Positions 34,115-43,421 of a DNA stretch of 64,000 nucleotides are shown here, piece by piece. The first letter of the stretch is position 1. Every line of letters begins with the position of its first letter. Below the pieces are notes generated by a model. That model did no database searches. It was not told where the DNA came from and saw nothing but the letters and a program-made list of their open reading frames with translations. The translations under genes and the position numbers were made by a program. The DNA comes from SH-MAG3 sp036374995 (GTDB taxonomy: Bacteria; Gemmatimonadota; Gemmatimonadetes; Longimicrobiales; RSA9): positions 1-64,000 of the forward strand of contig DASUSS010000093.1 in assembly GCA_036374995.1 (NCBI GenBank), written 5' to 3'.

Positions 34115-35472
34115 CGCGCGACTCCCGCGAAGCGACCTGCCAGCTCCTTGAAGCGGCGGCCGCGATCCTCGTAATCGCGGAACATGTCGAAGCTCGCGCA
34201 CGCCGGCGACAGCAGGATCGCATCGCCCGGGTTCGCGACGAACGCGGCACGCGCGACGACGTCCTCGAATGCGCCATCGACCCGCTCGACCGGCACGTGT
34301 CCGGCCAGGTCCTGCTCGACGACCGCGCCCGCCTCGCCGTATGCGATCACGCGCTGCACGCGGCCGCGCATCGCCTCCAGCAGCCCGGTGTACGGCTCAC
34401 CCTTGTGCCGGCCGCCGAGCAGCAGCACGACCGGACGATCCATGCTGCGCAACGCCACGACCGTCGACCCGATGTTCGTCGCCTTGGAGTCGTTGATCCA
34501 CAGGATGTCGTGGGCATCGGCCACGACCTCGAGACGGTGCTCGAGGCCCGTGAACGTGCGCAGTCCCTCGGCGACCGCATCGGTGCGGGCGCCCGCCGAT
34601 ACGGCGGCTACGGCGGCCGCGAGCGCGTTCGCACGGTTGTGCTCGCCGAGCACGCGCAGCTCCGTCTGATGCACGAGACGCGTCTCGGTGCTGGCGATGC
34701 GGATGCGGAGATCGCCGGCGGCATCCACCCAGCCGCCCTCCTCTCCCGCGGCAAGTGAGGTGTTGACGCGGAAGACACGACGGCAACCATCCGCCTCCCC
34801 AGGCAATTCAACTGCCGCCGCATCTTCCGCGTTCAACACCCAGATGCTCGTGCGCGTCGCATTGCGGAACAGACGCGCCTTGTCTGCATAGTACGCCGCC
34901 ACCGACGGATACCGGTCCAGGTGGTCCGGCGAGAGGTTCGTGACCACGCCGATACGCGGCGCGAACGTGTCGATATCGGCGAGCTGGAACGAGCTCGCTT
35001 CCACGACGACCCAGTCCGGCTGCTCCGTGCGGAGCGCCACATCCGAGAGCGCGATGCCGATATTGCCCGCGGCCGCCGCATCGAATCCGGATGCAGCGAG
35101 CAGATGGGTCGTCAGAGCGGTCGTCGTGCTCTTGCCGTTCGTGCCCGTGATCGCGACGACCGGCGCGCGCAGCTCGCGGAACGCGAACTCGAGCTCGGAG
35201 ATGCGGGGCACGCGGGCGACTGCCTCGTCCCTCAGGATCGGTGCGGTCGGTGGCACGCCCGGACTCAGGACGATGAGGTCGCAGCCGGCCAGCTCGACCG
35301 CGCTGTGGCCGCCCGTCTCCGCTCGACCGCCCGCACTGCGCACCGCCGCGGCGGCCTGCTCCACCTCGGTCGAGGAGCCGGCATCGGAGGCGAACACATC
35401 GTGACCCCGCGCCCGCGCCAGCCGCGCGGCCGAGCTGCCGCTCCGTGCCAGTCCGAGGATGCCCACGCGCAT
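34111..35472 (-). CDS. murD: UDP-N-acetylmuramoylalanine--D-glutamate ligase
   Basis: Adds D-Glu to UDP-MurNAc-L-Ala. The 453 residues have the N-terminal MRVGILGLARSGSSAARLA nucleotide fold. The ATP loop is ITGTNGKSTTTALT. NLSPDHLDRY, LGEHNRANALAA and ILWINDSKATN with LLGGRHKG are the MurD-type motifs. It starts at ATG 35472, 5 bp after mraY; a much longer frame upstream is shadow of mraY. Confidence 0.96.
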   Translation of the reverse strand: MRVGILGLARSGSSAARLARARGHDVFASDAGSSTEVEQAAAAVRSAGGRAETGGHSAVELAGCDLIVLSPGVPPTAPILRDEAVARVPRISELEFAFRELRAPVVAITGTNGKSTTTALTTHLLAASGFDAAAAGNIGIALSDVALRTEQPDWVVVEASSFQLADIDTFAPRIGVVTNLSPDHLDRYPSVAAYYADKARLFRNATRTSIWVLNAEDAAAVELPGEADGCRRVFRVNTSLAAGEEGGWVDAAGDLRIRIASTETRLVHQTELRVLGEHNRANALAAAVAAVSAGARTDAVAEGLRTFTGLEHRLEVVADAHDILWINDSKATNIGSTVVALRSMDRPVVLLLGGRHKGEPYTGLLEAMRGRVQRVIAYGEAGAVVEQDLAGHVPVERVDGAFEDVVARAAFVANPGDAILLSPACASFDMFRDYEDRGRRFKELAGRFAGVAR

Positions 35473-35477
35473 GATGC

Positions 35478-36590
35478 TCACCGGATCTTCAGCGTGCTGA
35501 ATGCGATCAGGCTGAACAGCAGCCCGAGGATCCAGAAGCGCACGATGATCTTGCTCTCCGCCCAGCCCGCCTTCTCGAAGTGGTGATGGAGCGGCGACAT
35601 CAGGAACAGGCGCTCGCCTGCGCCGCGCGTGCGCACCGTGTACTTGAACCACGACACCTGTGCCATCACCGAGATCGCCTCGAGCACGAACACGCCGCCG
35701 ATGATCACGAGCAGGAACTCGGACTTCAGCATGATCGCGACGGCGCCGAGCGCGCCGCCGAGCGCCAGCGAGCCGGTGTCGCCCATGAACACTTCCGCGG
35801 GATGCGCATTGAACCACAGGAAGCCGAGCGAGGCGCCGGCGAGCGCGAAGCAGAAGATCGTCAGCTCGCCCGCGCCCGGCATGTAGAAGAGACCGAGGTA
35901 GCGCGAGGTGTCGACGCGGCCGATCAGGTACGCGAATATGCCGAACGTGCCGGCGGCGATCGCGGCGAGGCCGCCAGCGAGGCCATCGAGGCCGTCGGTC
36001 AGATTCACGGCATTCGATGCGCCGGCGAGCACGAACATGACCCATGGCACGAAGAGCAGCGGCGCCATGGCAATGTGCCACTCGGCGAAGAACGGCAGGC
36101 TCGTCCAGGTCGGCGCCACGCCGCTGAGCGGAAACATCAGCAGAGCCGCTCCCATGATGAACCCGAGCACCGACTGGCCGACGAGCTTGTACTTGCCGAC
36201 GAGGCCTTCCGTGCGACGACGGACGACCTTGAGGTAGTCGTCGAGAAAGCCGAGCGAGCCGAGCCACACGAGCACGACGAGCGCGATGATCGTGAATCCG
36301 GTGTTCAGCCTGGACCACAGCAAGGTCGAGCTCACCGTCGACATGATGATGAGCGCGCCGCCCATCGTCGGCGTGCCCGCCTTCTGCAGGTGCGACTGCG
36401 GGCCCTCCTCGCGGACGACCTGGCCGACGCGCAGCCGCCGCAGCCAGCGGATCACGCGAGGCCCGAGCGCGAGCGAGATGAACAACGCGGTCGCCATGCT
36501 GCCGGCCGCGCGGAACGTCACGTAGCCGAACAGGTTGAACAGGATGAATCCCGTCTGCTCGTAGAGCGGCCAGAGGAGGTGGTACAGCAT
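35478..36590 (-). CDS. mraY: Phospho-N-acetylmuramoyl-pentapeptide transferase
   Basis: Makes lipid I by transferring phospho-MurNAc-pentapeptide to undecaprenyl phosphate. The 370-residue integral membrane protein (about ten spans) has the family motifs KAGTPTMGG, FLDDYLKV (catalytic Asp pair), SNAVNLTDGLDGLAGG, and MGDTGSLALGG plus the loop with LMSPLHHHFEKAGW. Its ATG shares one base with the murF stop. Confidence 0.97.
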   Translation of the reverse strand: MLYHLLWPLYEQTGFILFNLFGYVTFRAAGSMATALFISLALGPRVIRWLRRLRVGQVVREEGPQSHLQKAGTPTMGGALIIMSTVSSTLLWSRLNTGFTIIALVVLVWLGSLGFLDDYLKVVRRRTEGLVGKYKLVGQSVLGFIMGAALLMFPLSGVAPTWTSLPFFAEWHIAMAPLLFVPWVMFVLAGASNAVNLTDGLDGLAGGLAAIAAGTFGIFAYLIGRVDTSRYLGLFYMPGAGELTIFCFALAGASLGFLWFNAHPAEVFMGDTGSLALGGALGAVAIMLKSEFLLVIIGGVFVLEAISVMAQVSWFKYTVRTRGAGERLFLMSPLHHHFEKAGWAESKIIVRFWILGLLFSLIAFSTLKIR

Positions 36591-38080
36591 CAGTGAATCC
36601 GCCGGCCGCTGGAATGACTCTGGGGGTGCTCCGCCGCTCGCGCGTCCTCACGCGATGCGGTGGTCGTGTCGATCGCCCGCGACCCGAAGGCCTCCCCGTG
36701 CGGGTGGAGCAACCCCCATTCCTCTTCCATGCGCGGCAGCAGGCGCTCGAGCGCCACGCCGCGCGAACCCTTCAGCAGGACGAGCTCGTTCCCCGTGAGC
36801 GCCGCCTTCAGCGGCTCCCACGCATCGAGCGCATCCTCCGTGGTGATCAGACGTGAGCCGAGGGCAGCGCGGTGCGGGCCGAACGCAGCCGCGAACTCGC
36901 CCGTCGCGACGACCAGGTCGAAATCCGAGCGGGCGATCTCGGTCGCCAGCTCCTGATGGATCTCTGCGCTGGTCGGCCCGAGCTCGAGCATGCTGCCGAG
37001 CACGGCGACGCGACCGCCACGGCGCGGCATCGAAGCCAGCAGGTCCACGGCCGCCCGCACGCTCGCAGGATTTGCATTGTAGCAGTCGGCGATCACGACC
37101 ATGTCGCCGATGCGATGGAACTCGGTGCGCATCTTCGGCGGCTCGAGCGACATGATGCCGGCGATCGCGGCCTCGGCCGGAACTTCCCACGCCAGGGCGA
37201 TGCCGAGAGCCACGAGCGCGTTGCGTGCGTTGTGGCGGCCCCGCAGCTCGAGTGCGACGTCACGCCCGCTCCAGCGGAAGCGTACGCGGCCCTCGTCGTC
37301 CAGCCGCACGTCGGAGCCACGCAGCTCTTCGTCCGCCGCGGCGGTCAGTCCCGCGACCCGGACGGCACCGCGCATGGCGCGTGCACGGACGGCGAGACTC
37401 GGCGGGTCATCCGCGACGACGATCGGACCGTCGAGCGGCACCCACGGGAGCACGGAAGTCTCCTCGCGGAGCACACCCTCCAGATCGCCCAGACCCTCGA
37501 GGTGCTCGGCGGAGATACCCGTGACGACCGCCGCATCGGGCTCCACGATCGCCGCGAGCTGCGCGATCTCGCCGGGCGAGTTCGTGCCGATCTCCGCAAT
37601 CACGACATCCGCCGGCTCCGGCGTGTCGAGCAGCGTGAGCGGCGCGCCGATCAGATTGTTCAGGTTGCCGCGGGTCGCGTGCACGCTGTATTTCGGTGCG
37701 AGTGCGGCGCGCAGCAGCTCCTTCGTGGTCGTCTTTCCGTTCGAGCCGGCCACCGCGCAGACGCGCGCCCGCAGCTGCCGCCGGCGACAGCGCGCGAGGC
37801 GGCCGAGTGCCTCGAGCGTGTCGCCGACGACGTAATAGCGCAGGTCAGCGGGCGCATCCTCCGGCACGGTATCCACGACGGCGCCGAGCGCGCCCGCCGA
37901 GCGCGCCTGTGCGAGGTATCGATGGGCATCATGCGTCGCGCCGCGCAGCGCGACGAACAGCTCCCCGCCCTTCAACTGCCGGGTGTCGGTGCTGACGCCC
38001 GTGAAGAGCACCGACTCATCGCCCGGGCGCGCAGCAATGCCGAGCGCGGCGGTCACCGTGGCCTCGCTCCACGCACTCAT
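36590..38080 (-). CDS. murF: UDP-MurNAc-tripeptide--D-Ala-D-Ala ligase
   Basis: Adds the D-Ala-D-Ala dipeptide, completing UDP-MurNAc-pentapeptide. The 496 residues show the N-terminal TGVSTDTRQLKGGELFVAL, the ATP loop AVAGSNGKTTTKELL, RGNLNNLIGAPLTLL, EIGTNSPGEI, HNARNALVAL and ADCYNANPASVRAA. The C-terminal ~35 residues (from about ATTASREDARAA) are a polar tail beyond the usual end. Overlaps murE by 4 bases. Confidence 0.96.
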   Translation of the reverse strand: MSAWSEATVTAALGIAARPGDESVLFTGVSTDTRQLKGGELFVALRGATHDAHRYLAQARSAGALGAVVDTVPEDAPADLRYYVVGDTLEALGRLARCRRRQLRARVCAVAGSNGKTTTKELLRAALAPKYSVHATRGNLNNLIGAPLTLLDTPEPADVVIAEIGTNSPGEIAQLAAIVEPDAAVVTGISAEHLEGLGDLEGVLREETSVLPWVPLDGPIVVADDPPSLAVRARAMRGAVRVAGLTAAADEELRGSDVRLDDEGRVRFRWSGRDVALELRGRHNARNALVALGIALAWEVPAEAAIAGIMSLEPPKMRTEFHRIGDMVVIADCYNANPASVRAAVDLLASMPRRGGRVAVLGSMLELGPTSAEIHQELATEIARSDFDLVVATGEFAAAFGPHRAALGSRLITTEDALDAWEPLKAALTGNELVLLKGSRGVALERLLPRMEEEWGLLHPHGEAFGSRAIDTTTASREDARAAEHPQSHSSGRRIH

Positions 38081-39549
38081 GCCGCACCCCGCAGCAGCTC
38101 GGCGACGATCACGCGCTCATCGAACGACTGCTTCTCCCGGCCGATCACCTGATACGTCTCGTGTCCCTTGCCGGCCAGCAGAACGACGTCATCGGCAGAA
38201 GCAGTGCGCAGTGCATGCGCAATGGCGTTCCGCCGGTCCGTGATGCGCACGTGCGGGCGCGTCATCCCCGCCTCGATCTCATCGATGATCGCGTCGGGGT
38301 CCTCCGTGCGCGGATTGTCCGACGTGACGATCGCGACGTCCGCATGGTGCTCGGCGACCGCACCCATCTCGGGGCGCTTGCCGCGATCGCGGTCGCCGCC
38401 CGCGCCGAACAGCGTGATCAGGCGTCCCTTCGTAAGCGGCCGCAGCGTGGTGAGCACGCGCTCCAGCGCGTCGGGCGTGTGCGCGTAGTCGCGCAGCACG
38501 GGACACGGCACCTCACTGATCCGCTCCAGCCGTCCGGGCACCTGCGGTACCGTCGTGATCGCAGCCGCGGTCTCCTGTACGGTGAATCCGAGCGAGAGGC
38601 ACGCCGCAGCCGCGCCGAGCACGTTCTCGACGTTGAAGCGGCCGAGCAGCGGCAGCGATGCGGCCGCGATCCCGTCCGGTGTGCGCAGCACGAACCGCGA
38701 GCCATCGGCGCGCAGCTCGATCCCGCTGGCCGAGACATCGGCCGGGTTGTCGATGCCGAACGTCAGCGACTCCGGCGCTTCCTGTGCCAGACCGTCCCAC
38801 GCCGCGTCATCCGCGTTCACGACCGCGCAACCGCCGCTCCGCAGCAGCTTCACCAGCGAACGCTTCGCGCCGAGGTACGTCTCGATCGTGCCGTGGTAAT
38901 CCAGATGGTCCCGGCTCAGGTTCGTGAACACGGCGACGTCGAACCTGAGCGCGTGCACGCGCCCCTGCTGGAGTGCGTGCGACGATACCTCCATCGCGAG
39001 CGTGCGCACGCCGCGGTCGACCAGCAGGCGCAGCGTACGGGCGAGCTGAACCGGGCCCGGCGTAGTGAGCGACTCGCTGCCCGGCAGCGTCGAGCCGTCG
39101 TCGAGAATCGCGCCGAGCGTGCCGAGCGAGGCCGTCGGCTCGCGCTGCGACAGCATGTGGCGTAGCACCCATACGGATGTAGTCTTCCCGTTCGTCCCGG
39201 TGACGCCGGCCATGCGGAGCGAGCGTTCCGGCTCGCCGTAGAAGACGCTCGCGGCGACGGCCGCTGCGCGGCGGCCGTCACTCACCCGGATCTGCGGCAG
39301 CGCCACATCGCTTACGCGGCGCTCGACGAGTACGGCTGCGGCGCCCGCCTGCGCCGCGGCGGGAACGTATGCGTGTGCATCGGACTCCGAGCCGGCCCAG
39401 GCACAGAACAGGTCACCACCGGCCACGTCGCGGCTGTCATCCGCGATTCCGGTGATCGTTGCCTCGACTCCGGCTGCCTCCACGAGCAGACCGGCGTCGT
39501 GCAGGCTGCGCGTGAGGAGCGTGAGCGTCGTGCTGCGCGACCGTGTCAT
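38077..39549 (-). CDS. murE: UDP-MurNAc-L-Ala-D-Glu--meso-diaminopimelate ligase
   Basis: Adds the third stem residue. The 490 residues contain DDSRDVAGGDLFCAW, the ATP loop VTGTNGKTTSVWVL, NLSRDHLDYHGT, and VLRDYAHTPDALERVL. DNPRTEDP contains the DNPR motif associated with meso-diaminopimelate specificity (Lys-adding enzymes differ here), so the wall is probably DAP type. Overlaps ftsI and murF by 4 bases each. Confidence 0.96.
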   Translation of the reverse strand: MTRSRSTTLTLLTRSLHDAGLLVEAAGVEATITGIADDSRDVAGGDLFCAWAGSESDAHAYVPAAAQAGAAAVLVERRVSDVALPQIRVSDGRRAAAVAASVFYGEPERSLRMAGVTGTNGKTTSVWVLRHMLSQREPTASLGTLGAILDDGSTLPGSESLTTPGPVQLARTLRLLVDRGVRTLAMEVSSHALQQGRVHALRFDVAVFTNLSRDHLDYHGTIETYLGAKRSLVKLLRSGGCAVVNADDAAWDGLAQEAPESLTFGIDNPADVSASGIELRADGSRFVLRTPDGIAAASLPLLGRFNVENVLGAAAACLSLGFTVQETAAAITTVPQVPGRLERISEVPCPVLRDYAHTPDALERVLTTLRPLTKGRLITLFGAGGDRDRGKRPEMGAVAEHHADVAIVTSDNPRTEDPDAIIDEIEAGMTRPHVRITDRRNAIAHALRTASADDVVLLAGKGHETYQVIGREKQSFDERVIVAELLRGAA

Positions 39550-41513
39550 TCGATCGCCTCTCCGATGACACGGATCACGCGCGCACTCATAGACGCCTCG
39601 CCGGCGGCAGGAATCGTCCGCAGCACGCGGCCGCGGCCCTCCACGCGGAGCCGGAAACCCGCTTCGTGCAGGCGGCGCACACCGTCGCGCAGCGACATGC
39701 CGGACACGTCCGGCACGACACGGGGGTCCGCGCCCGTCGCTGCGGCAGCGTCCGAGCGGGATGGCGCCGGGATGCGGGCGACACTCGTGCGTACGCGCGC
39801 GGCGCTCGGCACGGCATACGCCATACGGCCCGCCACGGATGCCGCTCGTGCGATCGACGCCGGATCGATCGGCGTACTGCGTGCGGCGAGCGCCGCCTCC
39901 AGCGTCGCGCGCGTCACGGGCGCCGCCGCCTGCGCGCCGTAGTAGCGACCGCCGCCCGGCTCATCGAGCTTCACGATCAGGACCAGCTGCGGTTCGGCCG
40001 CCGGGAAGAAGCCGGCGAACGATGCCGTGTACGCACCGGCACGGTAACGGCCGTGCTCCGCGATGCGCGCCGTACCGGTCTTCCCGGCCACCTCGAACGG
40101 ACCGAGCGCAGCGGCGCGGCCCGTGCCGTCCTCGACGGCGGCCATCAGGACGTCGCGGATCGCGTGCGCCACCTGCTCCGGGATCACACGCCTCACGACA
40201 CGCGGCTCGAAAGTCTGCTCCACACGTCCATCCCGGGAGCGCACCTCCCGTACCAGCCGCGGCGCGAGAAGACGCCCGCCGTTCGCGATCGCGCCGTATG
40301 CGAGTGCCATCTGCAGCGGCGTGACCGAGATCTCGTACCCGATCGCGAGGCGCGAGGCCGACGTTGCCGACCAGCTGTCCGGCCGACGCAGCACGCCGCT
40401 CGACTCCGATGGATACTCGATTCCCGTCGGTGTACCGAACCCGAAATCGCGCAGTGTGACGTACTGCTCGCGCGGGGCGAGTCGCTCAGCCACCTTCGCA
40501 ACGCCAATGTTCGACGATTCCCGCAGCGCTTCGCCCAGCGTCATCCAGCCGTGCGGGTGCGAGTCCGTCAGACGCAGGCGCTCGTATTCGCCCTCCTCAC
40601 CGAACACGCTGTCGCCGAGTGTCGCGCGCCCGAGCGACAGCAGTGCCGCAACCGTGAACGGCTTGAGTGTGGAGCCCGGCTCGTACGGCTCCGTCACACC
40701 GCGCCAGTTCCGCGCACGCGCATCGCCGCGCCGGCTCACCGCCGCCAGGATCTCGCCCGTCTGCGGATCGGCCATCACCAGCTCGCCGCCGCGCGCACGG
40801 TTGCCGGCGATTGCATCCGCCAGCGCCGCCTCCGCAATCGCCTGCAGGTCGTAATCGATCGTGAGGTACACGTCGCGTCCGGGCGTCGGCTCCACGACGC
40901 GTAGCATTGCGCCCGGCAGCGGCCGCCCGCGTGAGTCGCGCCGCACGATCGCGCGACCGGGTCGCCCGCTCAGGATCGAGTCCAGCTCCAGCTCGAGACC
41001 GCCCTGCGCCACTCCGTCCAGCCGCACGGGGCCGAGCAGCTCGCGCGCCACGTCATCGTTCGGATGAAAGCGTCGCTGCACGGCCTCGAAGTGGATGCCG
41101 GGCACGCCATCGAGCGCATCGCGCACCGCGAGGCCGTAACGGCCGGGCAACACCACCCAGCTGCGCCTGCGGTCGGTGTAGCGGCGCGCTTCCGATCTCG
41201 TCGCGTCGACGTGCTTCACCAGGAGCGACACCACCCGATCGCGTTCCGCGATCTCGCGCGGCGCAATCGCAATGCTGAACACTTCCTGGCTCGCAGCGAG
41301 AGGAACACCGTCACGATCGTAGATCGTGCCCCGCGGCGCCTGCAGCGTGAGCGTGTCGCCCTGCTGCGCCAGCGCGCGCGTGCGCCAGGACGCGCCCTCG
41401 AGCGCGCCCAGCTGAAAAGCACGGCCCGAGGCGAGCGCAGCGCTCAGCAGTACGCCGGCCAGGAGGATGCGCCGTCGCACCTCCGGGCTTCGTCCGCTCC
41501 CCCGGGCCGCCAT
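39546..41513 (-). CDS. ftsI: Septal class B penicillin-binding protein (FtsI/SpoVD-like) with PASTA domain
   Basis: Transpeptidase cross-linking septal peptidoglycan, partner of FtsW. The 655 residues start with one membrane span (~14-36) and a dimerisation domain (~55-215, APRGTIYDRDGVPLA). The transpeptidase domain has the catalytic tetrad STLK (S281), SSN (333-335) and KTG (478-480). A linker precedes a C-terminal PASTA domain (~594-650, RVVPDVSGMSLRDGVRRLHE). PASTA modules on the septal PBP are typical of Firmicutes SpoVD/PBP2x and several Gram-negative phyla, but absent from E. coli FtsI. The start shares one base with the ftsL stop. Confidence 0.95.
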   Translation of the reverse strand: MAARGSGRSPEVRRRILLAGVLLSAALASGRAFQLGALEGASWRTRALAQQGDTLTLQAPRGTIYDRDGVPLAASQEVFSIAIAPREIAERDRVVSLLVKHVDATRSEARRYTDRRRSWVVLPGRYGLAVRDALDGVPGIHFEAVQRRFHPNDDVARELLGPVRLDGVAQGGLELELDSILSGRPGRAIVRRDSRGRPLPGAMLRVVEPTPGRDVYLTIDYDLQAIAEAALADAIAGNRARGGELVMADPQTGEILAAVSRRGDARARNWRGVTEPYEPGSTLKPFTVAALLSLGRATLGDSVFGEEGEYERLRLTDSHPHGWMTLGEALRESSNIGVAKVAERLAPREQYVTLRDFGFGTPTGIEYPSESSGVLRRPDSWSATSASRLAIGYEISVTPLQMALAYGAIANGGRLLAPRLVREVRSRDGRVEQTFEPRVVRRVIPEQVAHAIRDVLMAAVEDGTGRAAALGPFEVAGKTGTARIAEHGRYRAGAYTASFAGFFPAAEPQLVLIVKLDEPGGGRYYGAQAAAPVTRATLEAALAARSTPIDPASIARAASVAGRMAYAVPSAARVRTSVARIPAPSRSDAAAATGADPRVVPDVSGMSLRDGVRRLHEAGFRLRVEGRGRVLRTIPAAGEASMSARVIRVIGEAIE

Positions 41514-41860
41514 CAGCGCCGCTCCGCCGCCGTCAGCAGGCCGCGCCCCATAGACTCACCGCCTTCTCCCGCAGCCGCGTACGCCGGTGCGTGCAGGAAT
41601 ACGATCTCGCTTCGTGTCGGCGTGCGCAGGTCCAGACGCGCCGCCGCCACCGCTACGATCCGCGAACGGCTCTCCAGCTGCTGGATCGAGCGCTGCAGCT
41701 CCGACCGCTCCGACTGCAATAGCACGCGCTCCGCCCGCGCCGCGTCCAGACCGCGCAGCTCGTCGAGCGCACGGCTCTGCCGCCACACCACCAGGCTCAG
41801 GGAGCCGAACAGGAGAGCGCACGCGATGCCCATACGGATCGCGCCCGTACCGCCACTCAT
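41513..41860 (-). CDS. ftsL: FtsL-like division protein
   Basis: A 115-residue bitopic protein in the ftsL position between rsmH and ftsI. One membrane span (RMGIACALLFGSLSLVVW) is followed by a heptad-like coiled coil (~34-75, ALDELRGLDAARAERVLL) and then a short VAVAAARLDLRTPTRSE segment like that following FtsL coiled coils. Sequence conservation in this family is low, so the call rests on size, topology and context. The start at 41860 has GGAGG-type ribosome-site sequence and overlaps the rsmH stop. Confidence 0.8.
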   Translation of the reverse strand: MSGGTGAIRMGIACALLFGSLSLVVWRQSRALDELRGLDAARAERVLLQSERSELQRSIQQLESRSRIVAVAAARLDLRTPTRSEIVFLHAPAYAAAGEGGESMGRGLLTAAERR

Positions 41861-42783
41861 ACCGCCTTCTTCCACGCACGCAGTCGCGCACTGCGCGCAC
41901 GCGGGTTCGATCCCACTTCCGCCTCTCCCGCCATCACCGGCTTGCGCGTCAGCGCCCCGCCGAGCGCCACGCCCCGGCACCGGCACACCGGCAGCTCCGG
42001 CGGACACACACAGTCCCGACTCCATTCGCGGAACGCATCCTTCACGATGCGGTCTTCCAGCGAGTGGTACGACAGCACCACGAACACGCCGGCCGCCTCG
42101 AGCCGATCACGCAACGCCACCAGCGCACGCTCCAGCACCGCCAGCTCGTCGTTCACAGCGATCCGCAGCGCCTGATAGATCCGCGCACGATCCTGAACCG
42201 TGATCCGCGGACCGTAGAACCGATCCAGCACCTCGTTCAGATCATCGCTCGTGCGGAACGGCCGCTCGCTCCGCCGACGTACCACCGCCGCCGCCAGCCG
42301 GCGCGAGCGCCGCTCCTCGCCGTACCGGTAGAACACATCTGCCAGCTCCGACTCCGGCCAGTCGTTCAGCACGTCCGCCGCCGTCGGCGCCGCCGCGTTG
42401 CTCGACATCCGCATGTCCAGCGGTGTCCCCGCCCGGAACGAGAACCCGCGCTCCGCGGCGTCCAGCTGATGCGAGGAAACGCCCAGATCCAGCAGCGCGC
42501 CCGCCAGGGTGCGACCGTCCGTCTCCGCGGCATCCGCGAAATTCGCGTTCACCAGCTCCACCCGATCCCCGTAGGGCTCCAGCCGACGTCCAGCCACTTC
42601 GAGCGCCTCCGCGTCCTGGTCTACGCCGATCACCCTCGCCGCCGCACCCGACCGCAGTATCGCCTCCGTGTGACCGCCCGCTCCCACCGTCCCGTCGAAG
42701 TACAGACCGCCGCGCTCCGGCCGCAGGTACGACAGCACCTCCGCCACCATGACCGGCTCGTGATAGCTGCCCGCCTCTGCCAC
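41857..42783 (-). CDS. rsmH: 16S rRNA (cytosine1402-N4)-methyltransferase
   Basis: Methylates C1402 of 16S rRNA (formerly MraW). The 308 residues show YHEPVMVAEVLSYL, DGTVGAGGHTEAIL (SAM site), LLDLGVSSHQLD, GFSFRAGTPLDMRMS, RIYQALRIAVNDEL and VLSYHSLEDRIVK. The start is set at GTG 42783, overlapping the mraZ stop by one base. It has no clear ribosome site and probably depends on translational coupling; the family's conserved text begins 6 residues in. Confidence 0.95.
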   Translation of the reverse strand: MAEAGSYHEPVMVAEVLSYLRPERGGLYFDGTVGAGGHTEAILRSGAAARVIGVDQDAEALEVAGRRLEPYGDRVELVNANFADAAETDGRTLAGALLDLGVSSHQLDAAERGFSFRAGTPLDMRMSSNAAAPTAADVLNDWPESELADVFYRYGEERRSRRLAAAVVRRRSERPFRTSDDLNEVLDRFYGPRITVQDRARIYQALRIAVNDELAVLERALVALRDRLEAAGVFVVLSYHSLEDRIVKDAFREWSRDCVCPPELPVCRCRGVALGGALTRKPVMAGEAEVGSNPRARSARLRAWKKAV

Positions 42784-43238
42784 TAGCGGAAGATGTTCGC
42801 GGCAAACTGCTGGAAGTCCGGCGTCGCACGCTTCACCGCCGCCTCGAACTTCCCGGGATTCCAGATCTCCACCTTGTTGATCGCGCCCACCAGCAACGCC
42901 GTACCCTCCAGCTCCGCCGCACTGCGCAGGCCCGCAGGGATCAGGATCCGGCCCTGCGCATCCGGCGTCACTTCCACCGCATTCGACATCACCGACAGCA
43001 CCCACATCCGGCCCGCAGGATCACGCATCATGTCCTGCATCCGTTCCTCCACCTCCAGCCACTCCGTCTCCGGGTACAGCGCCAGCGACGGCGGATACGG
43101 CTGCACCAGCACGAACCGCTGATCCGTCGCCTCCCGACGGAACTGCGCCGGCAGGCTCAGACGACCCTTGTCGTCCAGCTGATGCTGAAAGCTGCCCAGG
43201 AACTTCCCTCCCCGGACCGGGGATCGGGTACCCGCCAT
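42783..43238 (-). CDS. mraZ: Transcriptional regulator MraZ
   Basis: AbrB-fold DNA-binding protein that autoregulates the dcw operon. The 151 residues have two SpoVT/AbrB halves: FLGSFQHQLDDKGRLSLPAQ (~13-32) and VEVTPDAQGRILIPAGLR (~88-105), each with the DxxGR motif. The ATG at 43238 gives a ~12-residue extension before the usual MFxG start. First gene of the operon; phased TGGGN boxes lie 43-67 bp upstream. Confidence 0.95.
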   Translation of the reverse strand: MAGTRSPVRGGKFLGSFQHQLDDKGRLSLPAQFRREATDQRFVLVQPYPPSLALYPETEWLEVEERMQDMMRDPAGRMWVLSVMSNAVEVTPDAQGRILIPAGLRSAAELEGTALLVGAINKVEIWNPGKFEAAVKRATPDFQQFAANIFR

Positions 43239-43280
43239 GCTCCGCTGTGCCGTCCGTTCGTGGCTTGGGATGCCATTGTC

Positions 43281-43305
43281 CACCACCTCACCCCACTTCG
43301 CCCCA
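43281..43305 (-). promoter_or_regulatory. MraZ-binding boxes (three 10-bp-phased TGGGN-like repeats)
   Basis: Read on the minus strand: TGGGG-5nt-TGGGG-5nt-TGGTG, with box positions 43301-43305, 43291-43295 and 43281-43285. Direct TGGGN repeats with 5-nt spacers are the known MraZ operator. They lie directly downstream of the -10 box and cover the start site. Confidence 0.75.
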
Positions 43306-43307
43306 CC

Positions 43308-43336
43308 AAGGTACCCCGCTGCTCCAGGGCGGTCAA
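43308..43336 (-). promoter_or_regulatory. Promoter of the mraZ/dcw operon
   Basis: On the minus strand TTGACC (complement of 43331-43336), a 17-bp spacer and TACCTT (complement of 43308-43313) precede the MraZ boxes. The -35 is 5/6, the -10 only 3/6. Expected start ~43301, giving a leader of ~60 nt before mraZ. Confidence 0.6.
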
Positions 43337-43421
43337 GAGTGTTCTGCTCCGAGATGGGACGGACCCGCGCAGCGATGGGAACGGGGCGGTCCTTGCATGT
43401 TTCTCCGCTCCACGGAGGCTC

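Noticed and set aside
35473..36651. Long in-frame extension of murD upstream
   Set aside because: The extension reads Arg/Ala-rich text over mraY; the MurD fold begins exactly at ATG 35472.
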